Assembly (NCBI GenBank): GCA_010279815.1
Contig: QEOQ01000015.1
Coordinates: 62,001 to 126,000, forward strand
Length of the DNA stretch: 64,000 nucleotides
Origin: Brachionus plicatilis
Taxonomy: Eukaryota > Rotifera > Eurotatoria > Ploima > Brachionidae
Direction: 5' to 3'
Shown in pieces: positions 38,801-50,563 of the stretch. The first letter of the stretch is position 1, and every line of letters starts with the position of its first letter. The notes under the pieces were generated by a model. It saw nothing but the letters and a program-made list of their open reading frames with translations. It searched no databases and had not been told where the DNA came from. Both the position numbers and the translations under genes were made by a program.

Positions 38801-39670
38801 AATTAAGAATTATTGGAATTTTTTGTAATTTTCTTTGAAGAAATGTTCATTTTGCTTACCACAGATAGTATTTATATTTAAGAAAATTTAATTTTTGACA
38901 CAATGCATTGATTGTTTAAACAAATTTTGTATTTCATTTGATGTTAATTAAATTTCAAATACCTTTTAATCTAATTGGTAATTTGGTAAAAGAAAGTTAT
39001 TCAAGCATAAATCATTAATTATCATTCCTAGTCTCATATTCTTAAATTTTAAATAAATTATGACTAATTTCATTTTTAATTAATTAATTTGCTGATTCTG
39101 TATTCTACTCTACTTAAATATTTTATAATTTTTTTAATAATTTCAAATACAAATAACATCGGTTGAACATAAATAGATAAAAAATGAATTTTTTAAATTC
39201 TAAAAGATATTTTTTCTCTTAATATAGACATCGATCACAATATATTTTCCGTCAAATAGAAATATAAGCGAGTTATGCAAAGGATTCTAAAAAAAAATTT
39301 GAATTTCAGACGTTTTTTTTTTTTTAAATAAATTTTTCTAAAAAATAAATGGTTAGGAAATTTAGAACCAAACATTTTTTAAAGAATTTTTCTCAAACTT
39401 CTATCATAAACTTTAATTTTGAGTTTGAGACTCCAATCCAAAAAAAATCATTTTATCATTCCAAAACTATTTTTATTACAATGAAAACCACTTAAGTGTT
39501 ATTTATTATTTTAAATATGAGTAATCAAATAATTTTATTGTAAAATTCATCATATGATACTGTGTTTTAAAAGCTTCATTAAATTTTTTAACGACCCAAA
39601 TTAATTTTTTTTAGATTTAAAATATATAAAAAATTTCGAGAAAAACGCATAAAATTAAATTTCTAAAGAA
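38801..39670. other. AT-rich spacer
   Basis: No coding frame or repeat boundary I can support. Confidence 0.4.
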
Positions 39671-39772
39671 ATGAGTCCTCCGATTACAACATCACCAAAA
39701 ATTTCAAGCATAAAAATTGAAGAAGATGAGCCTAGAAGAACATTAAGAGGATCTTGTTGTGTTTGTCTTTAG
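39671..39772 (+). CDS. Micro-ORF A, 33 aa, cysteine-ended
   Basis: Reads MSPPITTSPKISSIKIEEDE then PRRTLRGSCCVCL. It is clearly related to the micro-ORF at 45209 (shared pattern SP-T-SPK-S-I--EE--PRR-L-GSC and a cysteine-rich end). The codons before the ATG are also alike (KEM in both), so both starts may lie a little upstream. The C-terminal CVCL could be a CaaX-type prenylation or palmitoylation signal. Differences between copies are scattered and keep the frame, which favours translation. Role unknown. Confidence 0.5.
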   Translation: MSPPITTSPKISSIKIEEDEPRRTLRGSCCVCL

Positions 39773-40690
39773 TTTACTCAGGAACATTTATTTTTCCTAA
39801 AAAAATTTGATTTTTTAAAACATAATTTTTAATAAAATATTTAATTTATTACAGTCTAAATTATTTAATTTTTATTAACAAAATAACTGAGGTATATGTG
39901 GAGTAGTTAACAATTTGATGATCTAGTTATACTTATTGGTTAAAATATTAGGGTTATTAAAATTAAAGATCAAATCTGGAAAAATTCAAAATTTTTTTTT
40001 TTAAATTTAAGTTAGCCTTTTAAGTCCCAAAATACTTAATTAAAATTTTTTATCAAACTAAAGATGATATGAAAATATATCATTGAATGTAATTTGAAAC
40101 AAAGCAATTAATTAAAAATTTTAAATTCTGAGAAATTCTATGTGCTCCTTCAAAATCTATTTAATAAAAAAGTTTTTAATTCCTCGATTCATGAGATTTT
40201 CTCATAAAAATTAAAATGTCTAATCCTACTAAAGCTAAAACAAAAATATCAGAAACTTTCATGAATTTGGAATTATATTATCGGACATGCAGATTGTAAA
40301 TATGTTTGCAATTTGTCTGAAAAAATTGGGAACAATTTCCTTCCCTTCACTTATATATTTCCATATCTTCACTAATATATTTCCATCGTCACTAATAAAA
40401 TAAAGGTCCACCAATAATATATAGCTCCACTATATAATTTGGGGATCATCTAATCAATTTTAAATATAAATCGATAGTTTATAGTAATAATCAATTTTTT
40501 ATTTTTAAACGACAAACAAGCAAAAAATAAGAAACAAATAATGAGAAATTATAAGAAATAATTAGAAAAATAAGCGACCAACAAACTTTTACATCCTAAC
40601 AAGAGTCTTGGTAGCTTTTTTAGGAGCACCTAGTAGTTTATACTACTAGTAAGGCCAGGCAAGTTATTTTCTGATCAAAGAAGATTATTT
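39773..40690. other. Spacer
   Basis: AT-rich. A 27-codon frame at 40215 (MSNPTKAKTKISETFMNLEL) is possible but unsupported. Confidence 0.3.
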
Positions 40691-40921
40691 ATGTCAAAAT
40701 TGATTAATTATATTAGTGACTATATTCAGCAAAAATTGAAATTGATTGACAGTAAAACGAAAATTGTTCTTGCGAACATAATCAAATTGGCAGAATCAAC
40801 AATTGACCAGACACTCTTGAAAAGACAAACCCAAAAAGCATCCTAAAACGAAATGTCCAGAAAAGACGAAAAGCGGGTTAGATTTAGCATCGCCAATGAA
40901 ACGAAAGCTGCAGACAAATGA
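40691..40921 (+). pseudogene. Small ORF with one internal stop
   Basis: ATG 40691, TAA at 40844, final TGA at 40919. It reads MSKLINYISDYIQQKLKLID and so on to KRQTQKAS, stop, NEMSRKDEKRVRFSIANETK. Amphipathic helical start and basic end look protein-like. Unrecognised. It ends 35 bp before a TA-target MITE. Confidence 0.3.
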
Positions 40922-40956
40922 AAATTAAATCTTAGGCCTAGAAATAGAATGTAATA

Positions 40957-41955
40957 CAGTGGTGATTTTATAACGGATTTTACGAAAAAATTACGTAAAT
41001 TTTCAGGATTTTGAGATAATTTTGGTAAAATTTGGTAAAATTAAAAACGGCCAATTCAAAATTCAAAATTTTTTGAAAAAATGTCTTTTTGAAGACATTT
41101 TCATGAGAAATTTAAGAAAGCTTTTTTTTATAACAATATAAAAATAACTATTTTTTTGACCAATTTATGAAAAAAAAATGTCAGATATTTTTTCGATTTT
41201 TGGAAAAAAAAGACATTTTTTCAAATAATTGGAAATTTTGAATTGGCCGTTTTTAATTTTACCAAATTTTACCAAATTATCTCAAAATCCTGAAAATTTA
41301 CGTAATTTTTCGTAAAATACTTCCTTTTCACTTTTCGGATTTTACGTAAATTTACATAAAATGTGGTAAAATTTGGCATGTTGAAGTTTATGTTCAAATG
41401 ATCAAATGCTCAATTAAAAAGTAAGCATAATAATTTCTTAAATTAACGATATGATTTTTTTTTTATTGGTAATGATTTAACATATAATGCTACAGTCTCA
41501 AAAAATAATTTTAAGTTGATCATAAAATAAATGGATTAATAATCGATTTTTAGAATTTAAAAGAGTACAAAATCCGAAAGACAAAAAACTTAACTTCGCA
41601 AAGATAATTAGATTAAAAAACCAAATAATATTTTATGTTAAGAAAAAAATTTATTTATTTGCATTATTAACTTTACTAAAAAATCAAAAATAATCGATCA
41701 TTTTGGTTAATTTTTAACATACTGTTAATTTTAATTTTTTTTTTTTGAAATTTTAATTTAACAAACTATGTTAATCAATGTTATATCAAGAATTTTATAA
41801 AATTCTACCTAGATCTTCAGGAAATTTATTATTAAATATAAAATGAGCAATTTGATATTAAGTTATGATCATAAACTTCAACATGCCGTAAAATTTGGTT
41901 AATTTACGATATTTTACGTAACTTTTCGTAAAAAACTGTTATGAAATCACCACTG
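40957..41955. mobile_element. TA-target MITE with long inner palindrome, hosting another MITE
   Basis: Ends CAGTGGTGATTTTATAACGG and inverted CAGTGGTGATTTCATAACAG; TA on both sides (40955-40956, 41956-41957). An inner inverted repeat of about 95 bp pairs 40977-41075 with 41220-41320 (TTTTCAGGATTTTGAGATAA and on). At 41374/41888 the element is split by MITE copy B. Without that insert it is about 480 bp. Confidence 0.8.
41375..41887. mobile_element. MITE copy B (GGCATGTTGAAG family), 513 bp, intact
   Basis: Same termini and body as copy A at 8623-9749. A perfect 9-bp duplication GTAAAATTT flanks it (41366-41374, 41888-41896). It serves as the empty-site reference for the LINE insertion in copy A. 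Confidence 0.85.
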
Positions 41956-41957
41956 TA

Positions 41958-43475
41958 TAAGGCGAAATACAGAATATTTTGCAATTTGAAAAGATTTAAA
42001 AAAAAGAATAGGGAATCAGAATTTCAATATCAAAATTTAGGTAATGGAGGATGCAAAAAAAACATGAACTCTTCGACAAAAATGTCCTCACAATACAAAT
42101 TTACCAAAATTTGATCGTTCAAAAGAACTTTAATAGCATGAGCTACTAAATAATAAAGAAAGAGAGGGAGAAAAGATTCTTTCTTCTCTAATTCTTTATT
42201 AAAACTCTAACTAAAACTAAAAGAACTTAAGTATTAACAAGGTTTTTCCCATTGCTTCGCTGCTGGAATATTAAAAATAAAAAAAAAAATAGCCGAATTT
42301 AATCAAATTATTTAGATTTCAGAAAAACGCACATGTCCCCAAAATCAAAAAATGCACATGTGGATATAGAACGGTCTATTAGGCTAAATTAAAAAAAAAA
42401 TATTATCATCAAAAAACTTTATTTTGGTTCAATCAACGTTTTGTTTTAATTTTTTTTAAAGTTGATTTTTTTCTTCTTTAATTTTTATTTTCGTATCAAT
42501 AAAAAAGTATAATTTACTTGTATCATAGTGTTCTCTATATGTTTATTTGGTCTTAGTTTTGTTTAGAAAAAGGCATTAAAATCATATAACTAGCTGAAGG
42601 AGCTCTACTCGTAGCATTTTTTTTTAAAAAGAAATAAACTATTAAACAAAAAACATTAATTAACAATGATGAATCACGGAGAAATTATTTTTTTTTGGTA
42701 TTCTTACTATTTATGTTTTTTTTTAAATATAAAAATTGACACAAAATTAATGTTATTATTTTTTTATATATTTATGGGTTTTTTCCTATTTCTGTGGAAT
42801 TTTTACTAAAAATATTGTGCACAAATATTAAGAGTCTTTAAGTACTATGGAATACAGTCGTTTCAGAGATGAAAAATTTTGATCCAAATAATGTGGCAAA
42901 ATTATAATTTTTTTAGTTCCAAAATTATTAGCTGTAACCATTTAGGTTTAAGAATCTCATTATTTGGTACATGTTTTGTTATTTTTATACCAAATCTTAA
43001 AGTTCTTTCATGAGTTACAAAATGTTATTTCACGAAAAAAATACTTTTAAAGTTTACTGGTAACGTAAAAATTTATAACTTGTCCTTGGTTTATCTCTTG
43101 ATCCAAATTTTTTTTGCAGAATTAGAAACCGAACAAAATTCTGAACAAATTGTTGAATTCAAATTCCTTAATTTTTTACTTGAATATTATTAAAATATTA
43201 AAATTATTATTTATTAAATAGTAGTAAACCACGTCCATAAGTTTGTCAAAATAAGATTAATTTAAGCTACAGTAGACCAGCTAACTAATTTTTTTGATAA
43301 TCATGCAAAAATTAGAGATAAAAACAAACTTAAAATTTTAATGAAAAAGAGTACGTTTACTAGACTCTTACTAGCATAGAAATCAACCAGCTGCGGCAGA
43401 GAAACAAAACTTGAGCGGTCTATCTGCGATAGCTTGGACTTTTACTTAGAATGAAAGAAAAAAGGATACTAAAAA
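41958..43475. other. AT-rich spacer with a LINE/SINE-like tail
   Basis: At 42590-42650 GCTGAAGGAGCTCTACTCGT and an A-rich GAAATAAA tail resemble the retroposon tails at 5.8 and 46.6 kb. Nothing else is recognised. Confidence 0.4.
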
Positions 43476-43579
43476 GAGTTATTCAAGGGACGAGCAGCAG
43501 AAACATGGAGATCAACAATCACGAAAAATCAGAAGCTCACCGAAGTTGGAATTATATTAGGAGAAGTAATGGTTACATC

Positions 43580-43871
43580 CAGAGTTGTTCAAAAGTTACA
43601 AGTCTCNNNNNNNNNNNNNNNNNNNNNNNNNNNNNNNNNNNNNNNNNNNNNNNNNNNNNNNNNNNNNNNNNNNNNNNNNNNNNNNNNNNNNNNNNNNNNN
43701 NNNNNNNNNNNNNNNNNNNNNNNNNNNNNNNNNNNNNNNNNNNNNNNNNNNNNNNNNNNNNNNNNNNNNNNNNNNNNNNNNNNNNNNNNNNNNNNNNNNN
43801 NNNNNNNNNNNNNNNNNNNNNNNNTTTTTTTGGTGACTTAGACTTTTTTTTGGGACTTTTAAACAACTCTG
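43580..43871. mobile_element. hAT MITE containing the assembly gap
   Basis: Left CAGAGTTGTTCAAAAGT and right inverted CAGAGTTGTTTAAAAGT are good inverted repeats, flanked by a perfect 8-bp duplication GTTACATC (43572-43579, 43872-43879). CAG-type ends and 8 bp are typical of hAT. Positions 43607-43824 are unresolved (N), probably because the element is a palindrome. Confidence 0.75.
43607..43824. other. Assembly gap (218 N)
   Basis: Unknown bases. Open frames drawn across it are meaningless. Confidence 1.
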
Positions 43872-43994
43872 GTTACATCAATATTAAGTTTTGAAGAAAA
43901 TGAAAAAATTTAAATAAAAAACAACTTACCAATTTGTGGTTGCTAAGCTTCATTGCTTTCAATAAAGTCAAATATACTAAGAGCATATTTTGTA

Positions 43995-44445
43995 AAAATT
44001 AGTGTTGGTAGAAGTCAGGGCGGTAGTGGTTACGGTCCAGATTTCCCAAAGACTCAGTCTGGGTCTGTGATAGATGTCTTGGGTAAAGGACTAAAACTAG
44101 TCTCAGCGGTCGGGCTTGGGACTAAAATCACTAACTTATATATTTTAATTTTATTTTAAACCGTTTTTTTTTTATTCAAAAAAATGAGGTTTAGGACAGA
44201 AGAAACAAAATAATATTTCTTTATGAAAATGAGAAAAAATTTTATCAAAGTCAAATTATTAATAAAAATTTTTTATTCTATTTTTTTAAATAATTATTTG
44301 ATTAATGAAAGGTTCGACCATCAAAATAAGTCCCGATCCCAGGCCTGAACGCCAAGAATAGTCTCAGTCTCAGGTCCTAATTTTCTGGGGCTAAGACGTA
44401 CTAGGCCCAGACTGCTGTGATGACTGATAATTTTAACTAGGCCTG
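43995..44445. repeat. Degenerate inverted-repeat element
   Basis: GC-richer arms: left GGACTAAAACTAGTCTCAGC, GGTCGGGCTTGGGAC; the right arm inverted reads GACTGAGACTATTCTTGGCG and TTCAGGCCTGGGATCGGGAC. They look like diverged copies around an AT-rich centre. No target duplication is visible. Confidence 0.4.
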
Positions 44446-45184
44446 GTAAGTCTACCTTCAACCGCCATCCAAACTATTGAAAATTAAAAAAATCTTTTAA
44501 AGAAAATTAACAATTCTTTTTATAATTTTACTTTAATTTTTTAATAATTATTTTATTTAACTTTTTAAAATTAAAAATTTAGTAACACAAATCACAATCG
44601 AATCTCTATCATCATCTCTGAAGTTATTCTTTGATATTCGAACCAAATCCTTTATACTCACAGATTTAAATCATTTTTACTAGTTTTCTTTTTCCATTTT
44701 TCATTACCATAATTGGTTTTAATTAACAATAAGCATTAATAATAATTGTTATTTTTATTTATTAAGAAAAAATGCTTAAACCTCATAGGTCAAAAAATTT
44801 ATCTATAATATCAAAAAAATAATAAGTTAATTCCAGAAAATTAGTTATAACCATTAATAAAAATAAAAAAAAGTTTAAAGAAATTGTGTATAATTTTGAC
44901 ATTTTATTGCTAACAAATTCGCATTTTCTCTCCTCTGTTAAATGTGTAATTGGAAAATTATTCACGCGAACAGAGTCTATTAATTTCTGGATTTTTAGGG
45001 ATTCTTTTTGTAGAAATTAACAAATATTCCTATTATGTAATAATTAAATTTTGAAAACAAAAACATTTTTTTATTAACCATTTAGCAAAAAATTACAAAA
45101 GAATTATTTTAATTTGTTGATTTTGAATGTATTTATTATGTAATTTTTAAGTAGTAATTGATATAAAAAGAATATTGCTTGTAA
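44446..45184. other. AT-rich spacer
   Basis: No feature supported. Confidence 0.4.
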
Positions 45185-45208
45185 ATGATGTATCAAACTA
45201 AAAAAGAA

Positions 45209-45316
45209 ATGATTTCTCCAGTAACAATATCACCAAAAACTTCAAATATAAATGTGGAAGAAGAGCAACCAAGAAGAATTTTGAAAGGATCGTGTAACCC
45301 GTTGATCTGTTGTTAA
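45209..45316 (+). CDS. Micro-ORF B, 35 aa (43 from an upstream ATG), cysteine-ended
   Basis: Reads MISPVTISPKTSNINVEEEQ then PRRILKGSCNPLICC. It is a paralogue of micro-ORF A 5.5 kb upstream on the same strand. An in-frame ATG at 45185 (MMYQTKKEM) could start a 43-aa product. The terminal ICC pair could be lipid-modified. Both copies keep the acidic EE run, PRR, GSC and a Cys-rich tail. Function unknown. Confidence 0.5.
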   Translation: MISPVTISPKTSNINVEEEQPRRILKGSCNPLICC

Positions 45317-46074
45317 ATATTAAAATATAAATCGGTTAATTTTTCATTGCTAAAACTTGTTATTAATAAATGTTCAACTAAATTTTTAAATTAATATAGA
45401 ACCAATTAATAGTTTTTAAAATCAAAGCAGTGAAATCAATTATTTATTAAAAATAATTGCGATTAAGTTTTGTTATTTTACTTGAACTTACTACGCCTAC
45501 ATAATAAACTTAATATTTTTTGATAATTTAAAATTTAAAATTAATTAACAATTTGGTCAGAAAATTTACTTTTAATTAAGAATTTAAATTTTAACTAACA
45601 TTTATTAATGGAAAATATTTGCAAAAATTATTCTTGATCAAAAACTTGTAAAAAAAATTTGAGGGAATTTTTATGATCAAAATAATTAAATGCAGATCAA
45701 AATATAAAGATGGTGTCTTCTTATCACAAAATGTAGCTTCTTAATCAATTTTGATCAATTCATTCAACGAATGAATTCCAGAATAATCAAAAGAAAAATT
45801 GTTTTATAATTTATTTTTATTTTTTTTATCTACAAAACATAATTTGCTTTATAATTTTTTAGCATTGTAAAATTTCATGCAAAAGGCACACTAAGATAGT
45901 TGATGTGACTGATTGCTGCTCATGCAGCAATTAATGCCTGCTTTAAGCCGCTTTGTAAGCGGTTCTGTTGAAAAAAAAGTTATCTCAAATTTAAAAAAAA
46001 TTTTCCAACCTATGTTGCAACCTCGAAATTTATTTGTGATATGTAAAGCAGTCATGCTTTCACATAAAAAAGTT

Positions 46075-46132
46075 GAGTGTTGAGTTTGAGTGTGAATGTC
46101 ACACTCAGACTTGACACTCGAACTCAACACTC
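46075..46132. repeat. Hairpin of GAGTGT units
   Basis: GAGTGTTGAGTTTGAGTGT pairs with ACACTCGAACTCAACACTC (one mismatch). Further ACACTC units occur in the loop and at 46147. Probably a palindromic repeat or MITE core. Confidence 0.55.
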
Positions 46133-46369
46133 AGAAAAATTAAGTGTTACACTCGATTCCAAAACTCGAAAATTCATTTAAATCAAGTATGATATTAAGA
46201 ATTAATAATTTTCAAAATTTTTTTTTTTGAATAGATATTTATAAAATAAAGTTTAGTTTTTAAATGAACAATTTGAATAATGATTATTGAAATTAAAAAT
46301 TAACATTTTAAAGAAGAGATAAAAAAAAATTCTATTGCATTAATTTTGTCATATTTGATTTTACTTTTA

Positions 46370-46622
46370 ATTCTTTTTTTCTGTCTTTTGTCTTGCTTTC
46401 CTAAAGTTTTAATTTTGTAAACACTTGTCACAAACCTCATCATGTTTCAATATATTTATTTCTAATTCCAGGTATTTTAACTCCTACAAACTATATTCTT
46501 TTTTTTTATCCTTATTTTTCTTTTTGATTTTATTTTACTTAACTTTTAACTTTTATTTTTATTCTGAAAGAGCTTAAGCTCGGTACAGTTAACAAATAAA
46601 TAAAATATAATAAAAATAAATA
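46370..46622 (+). mobile_element. LINE/SINE-like retroposon tail
   Basis: A pyrimidine-rich stretch ends in TTCTGAAAGAGCTTAAGCTC, GGTACAG, then AACAAATAAATAAAAT repeats. Same family as the tail at 5.8 kb. It lies directly upstream of the HYDIN exon. Confidence 0.5.
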
Positions 46623-46695
46623 AATAATTGCTTAGGTCATAAAATCTATGTATGCGTAAAGTTATAGGTCTTATTCAGAATCCAATAAGTCAGCA

Positions 46696-47357
46696 TTGAC
46701 TCTAATTATTGTTTTAATATATGTTTCCAATGAGTTTTTGATCGAGGCCAAGTTTAGAGTGCTGATGGCCAAGAGGAATTCGTCATGGAGAGTCGAGCCA
46801 TCTGAAGGTGTGGTCGAGCCAGGCGCCGAAATAGTCCTCAAGGCTATTTGCTATCTGATTGACAAGACTAGGTATGATGACTGCATTTTAATTGATTTTA
46901 ATTTAATTTTCCATATGAGGACTCAAGGCGCTGGAAGTTCCATTGTCTGTGAGCCCAGTATTGGCAGTGTCATTGATTTTGGAACTTTTTTAAGTGGTGG
47001 ATGGCTCAAGCGAGTGTTTAAACTCACCAATCGAAGCTCTAGACAGCAAAGTTTGCCGTTTATGCTAGAAATTGCTGGCGCTAATTCCAGTAGAAAAGAG
47101 AAAATGTCTAAAAGTATGCCCAACACTCTTTTTAAGATAAATCTCAATCGGGTTGAGCTAAACCGGGCGAGTGCAAAGAGATTTGTGTAGAGGCGTTTGG
47201 CGAAAAGCCGCAGCTTGTCGAGGAATATTTTGTTTTTAATTCGATCATTGGAAAGACAAGTGGAAAGGACAGAATTATGAGGTTTAAAATTAGATGTGAG
47301 TTTGTTGCGCCTTTGGTCTCTTTTTCTACCAAGGATCTGGTATTCAGATGCGAACAT
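46696..47357 (+). pseudogene. HYDIN-like exon fragment
   Basis: HYDIN is a giant ASH/MSP-domain protein of the ciliary central pair. The frame reads SSWRVEPSEGVVEPGAEIVL then AICYLIDKTRYDDCILI, QGAGSSIVCEPSIGSVIDFG and LKRVFKLTNRSSRQQSLPF, all in the order found in HYDIN repeats. The first frame ends at 47190. A second frame (from about 47175) continues EICVEAFGEKPQLVEEYFVF, NSIIGKTSGKDRIM and CEFVAPLVSFSTKDLVF, and meets a GT donor at 47358. A single frameshift near 47170 separates the two. Flanking exons are not seen and would be needed in a real gene of several thousand residues, so this is probably a duplicated, decayed piece. GC content is above the background. Confidence 0.6.
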
Positions 47358-47358
47358 G

Positions 47359-48620
47359 TAATTATTTTATTTCTATTTTGTTTGGAATATTTTATGTTGT
47401 TGTTTAAAATTTGAGGAAAATTTGACTACAGTTATTTATATAAAAGTAAATTGTAAATTGACCATAAGTATAAAATGCAAAAAAGTCAAAATGTTAAAGA
47501 GTTACTTTTTTTTTGATTCAGTTTAAATAATTTTTTATTTTTTCTACATGAATTATGGAACAAAAATTAATTTAAAAAAAAAATAAATTTAAATAATTTT
47601 GAGAAAATTGATGTGATAAAGCGAAAATTTATAAACATTTTATAAAGAATGAAAATAAAAATAATTTCAAAAAATTTTAAGATTTTTGCTGATAAAATCA
47701 AGCTTTTGAGTAAGACTTGGAAAAACAATTTCATAACTTGTATGAGAGAAGTGAAATTGGTTTTCCATATTTTATTAAAAGTTAACCTAACGAAGTTCAG
47801 AAGTAAGAAGTCAAAAGATATCTTAATTTAATTATCAGTTAAATGCTTTTTTATAAATAGCAGATAAATATCATAGCCATTAGAGGGAAAATGAATTTTA
47901 TAGCTCTGTAGGTAGGACATTTTCGGGCCGTACGTAAATATTCTTGCACATTAATAAATAAATTAGGGTTGCCCACCCAGTAAGATCATCAAACTCTTTT
48001 ACCGCTTGTTTCACCATAACTCGGTCTATTGTGAGACTACTTACTAAAGAGCTGATAGGAGGAAGTCTTGTGCTCGAAGTTAACTCGGTTGGTGTCTGTC
48101 ATAGGTGAATTTCAAATCTACAAAAGAAAAAATCGGTATGATGCAATGAACGCAAACAAACAATTTGTTTTTCAACACGAATGGTTATCAAAACAGATGA
48201 TTTTTTTGATTTTTTTTATTAATTGTTTTTGTTAAATTTTTAATTTTTTGTTTTTTTTTTAATTTTTAATTATAATTTAGTTTGATAAATAAATAATTAA
48301 TAAATTAAATCTTTTTTATTTTTTATTTATTAAATCAATTGCTATTTATCATAGAAAATTTATGAAAAAACATCATAGAAAATGAAATCGAAGCTGTGTC
48401 AATTATCACTCATATAATTATCTGCTTGCCACCGTGAATACAGGAATTTACTTTTTAATTTATATTTTTGAATCACATGTTAATAAATGACTTTAAAAAA
48501 AATTTTTTTTTATTTCTATTTACAGTTATAACAAACTGTTTTAAATTTAATTTTTACCACCTCTTTTAAAAAACGTTTTGATTTTTTTGCTTTAGATAAA
48601 ATACAAAATTACAAAAATTA
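47359..48620. other. Spacer
   Basis: AT-rich except 47890-48110, which is more mixed but shows no protein, tRNA-box or terminal-repeat signal that I can support. Confidence 0.4.
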
Positions 48621-48622
48621 AG

Positions 48623-49959
48623 ATGGTTAACCCAGCGAAACTCATTAAAAGGGTTATCAGAGCCCTGCTCCGGAAAGCTTTTCATGAATTCAACAAAATT
48701 CATGGGGTTGGCGCATTAAACGTTCGAAAATTCTAATAATTAATGAAAGGTATCCTATTTTTCATTATTTTAATTTTATTAATTTTTGATTTAACTAGAA
48801 AAAGGTTTAAAATTCGACAAAAGTGACGAAGAAATAGCTAATTTATCGAAAGAAAAAGGCATGGTTAATTTTTGGATGGAGTACGATGGTAAAGAAACTT
48901 TTAAAACAAGGGAATATGACGATGCAGTTTCAGATGTCCTTAAATTTAAAAGCCATGAACTAGACTTAGAGGTAAATTTAAAATTACTTTTTCTTTTGAT
49001 AAATTTTTAATTATTTTCTGTTAAGAGTGAATCTTTGTATTCGGAAAACCGAACGTTAAGTACTGTTTGTGATTCTAAAAAAGTATTTTTCATCTAGTGA
49101 TTTTATTTATCTTTAAATTATTTTGTAATAGATGTCAAATCGTGATCTGGATAGGGAACGAATTAAAAACTGTTTCCTTAAATCCAAAAAGCTGATGGGA
49201 AATGAGCTTGGCATTGAGAACATTGATGAAATGAACGAATATTGCACTAGTATTTTTAACATAAAATTAAAAGAATTTTTTTGGAAATTTTAAAATTTAT
49301 TAATTAAGTCAATAATATTGAACTTCCAGGCTTTCAAATGGATGATTCAATTTATTCGAGAAATATTGTCGTATTCGATATTTTTCAAGGCATCTTCAAC
49401 GTCAAACAAAATGATAAAACGGAAGTTGAAATGGAATCGATTAGATTTGCAAATAGAAATGTAAAATCGAGTATCACAATATCAAAACTAAGTGAATTTC
49501 AAGGCAAAAATGAAAAAGATCAACAACCCGAGATTATTGTCTCGCCAGAAAAAATTTCAAAAGAAACGATAACTGAAATAAAAGTAATGCCTTATAAATT
49601 TTAAATAATAATAAACTTTGAATGTTTTTAGGATATTCCCGAATATGTCCACCTAGACGACATTTATTTCGATTTTGATGAAATTTTGGGAAATTTTGTC
49701 AGGCAAAAATTAAGTGGTCCAAACTCGGCTGGATCGATTTCAAACCGTATTTTTTATTTTCATTAAAAAATTTTATTTTAAACCGATTTTAAACCGTATT
49801 AGCTGAAAATATTTTGGTTTTTAGTTTTATAATTTTTTTTAAATAGTACTTGTGAGAATTTTTCAATGATAAATCCTGGCTTTCAAAATGAAAGACCTGA
49901 AAGACCAGCAAAAGAAGATAGTGCAATTGTCCATATTTCTGACATGCAAAGTCAGAAAG
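48623..49959 (+). CDS. Unrecognised multi-exon gene, about seven exons
   Basis: Exons by frame and GT-AG sites: 48623-48749 (MVNPAKLIKRVIRALLRKAF), 48799-48971 (ANLSKEKGMVNFWMEYDGKE), 49026-49082 (SESLYSENRTLSTVCDSKK), 49132-49249 (MSNRDLDRERIKNCFLKSKK), 49330-49583 (FQMDDSIYSRNIVVFDIFQG), 49632-about 49746 (DIPEYVHLDDIYFDFDEILG) and about 49847-49959 (ENFSMINPGFQNERPERPAK). The junction 49249/49330 keeps the frame exactly (CTS-FQM). Introns are about 48-100 bp. Exon 1 has a stop before its donor unless the boundary is shifted, so the gene may be damaged. No domain recognised. First of a same-strand row that includes the Ulp1-like and homeodomain genes. Confidence 0.4.
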
Positions 49960-50563
49960 GTACGTTGAATGAATTCAAAAAAAGGCGAAAATACAAATTT
50001 TAAATAAATAGTTTTTATTTTTAGTTTCATTTTAAAATAAAATATTGATCATGTATCGTCTCCTTCTAGAATTTTCTTCTATAGCTTTCACTTTTAACTT
50101 ATAGCCTTCAATTGGCTAAATTATCTTTATAAAAGAATTTTTAAATCTTGAAAGCTTAAAGCAACCATAAAGGTGTTGATAAAAATAAAAAAGATTCTAC
50201 AACAAAAAATCTAGGAAAATAGATATTTTTTTTAAAACTAAAAATTTTAAATTAAATTTAATTTAGTTTTAAATAAATTTTAAAAATTTTAATTGGTTTT
50301 GATTTCAAAAAAGTTAAATAGAAAAAAGACTTGCCATGCTAATTAATATGAATTGCTTTTTTAACATATTCTCAATTATTACATGTTAATTTAGTTATCA
50401 TATAATCAACATTCTATTTTGACTATTGTTATTCTAATACAGTGCCATTTCATAACATAAAAAATTTCTAAAAATTATTTTTTCTAAAGGAGCAATTTTA
50501 TATTTTTCAAAAATTTTAGATATTTTAGATAATTATTAAGAAAAATTATTATTTAACCAAATA

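Larger units (their letters stand above)
43476..43913 (+). pseudogene. Coding-like stretch interrupted by a hAT MITE
   Basis: Before the element the plus strand reads ELFKGRAAETWRSTITKNQK then LTEVGIILGEVMVTS. After it, skipping one copy of the 8-bp duplication, it continues SILSFEENEKI and stops. The frame matches across the insertion, so the element landed in a coding or formerly coding sequence. Not recognised. Confidence 0.4.

Noticed and set aside
42852..43280. Possible TA-target MITE starting TACAGTCGTTTCAG
   Set aside because: No matching inverted end; the similar TTTGATCCAAAT strings are direct, not inverted.
43451..43894. Open frames across the N run
   Set aside because: N bases translate to unknown residues, so the frames are artefacts.
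47890..48110. Possible tRNA-derived SINE or tRNA gene
   Set aside because: Mixed composition, but no A box, B box or cloverleaf that I could draw.
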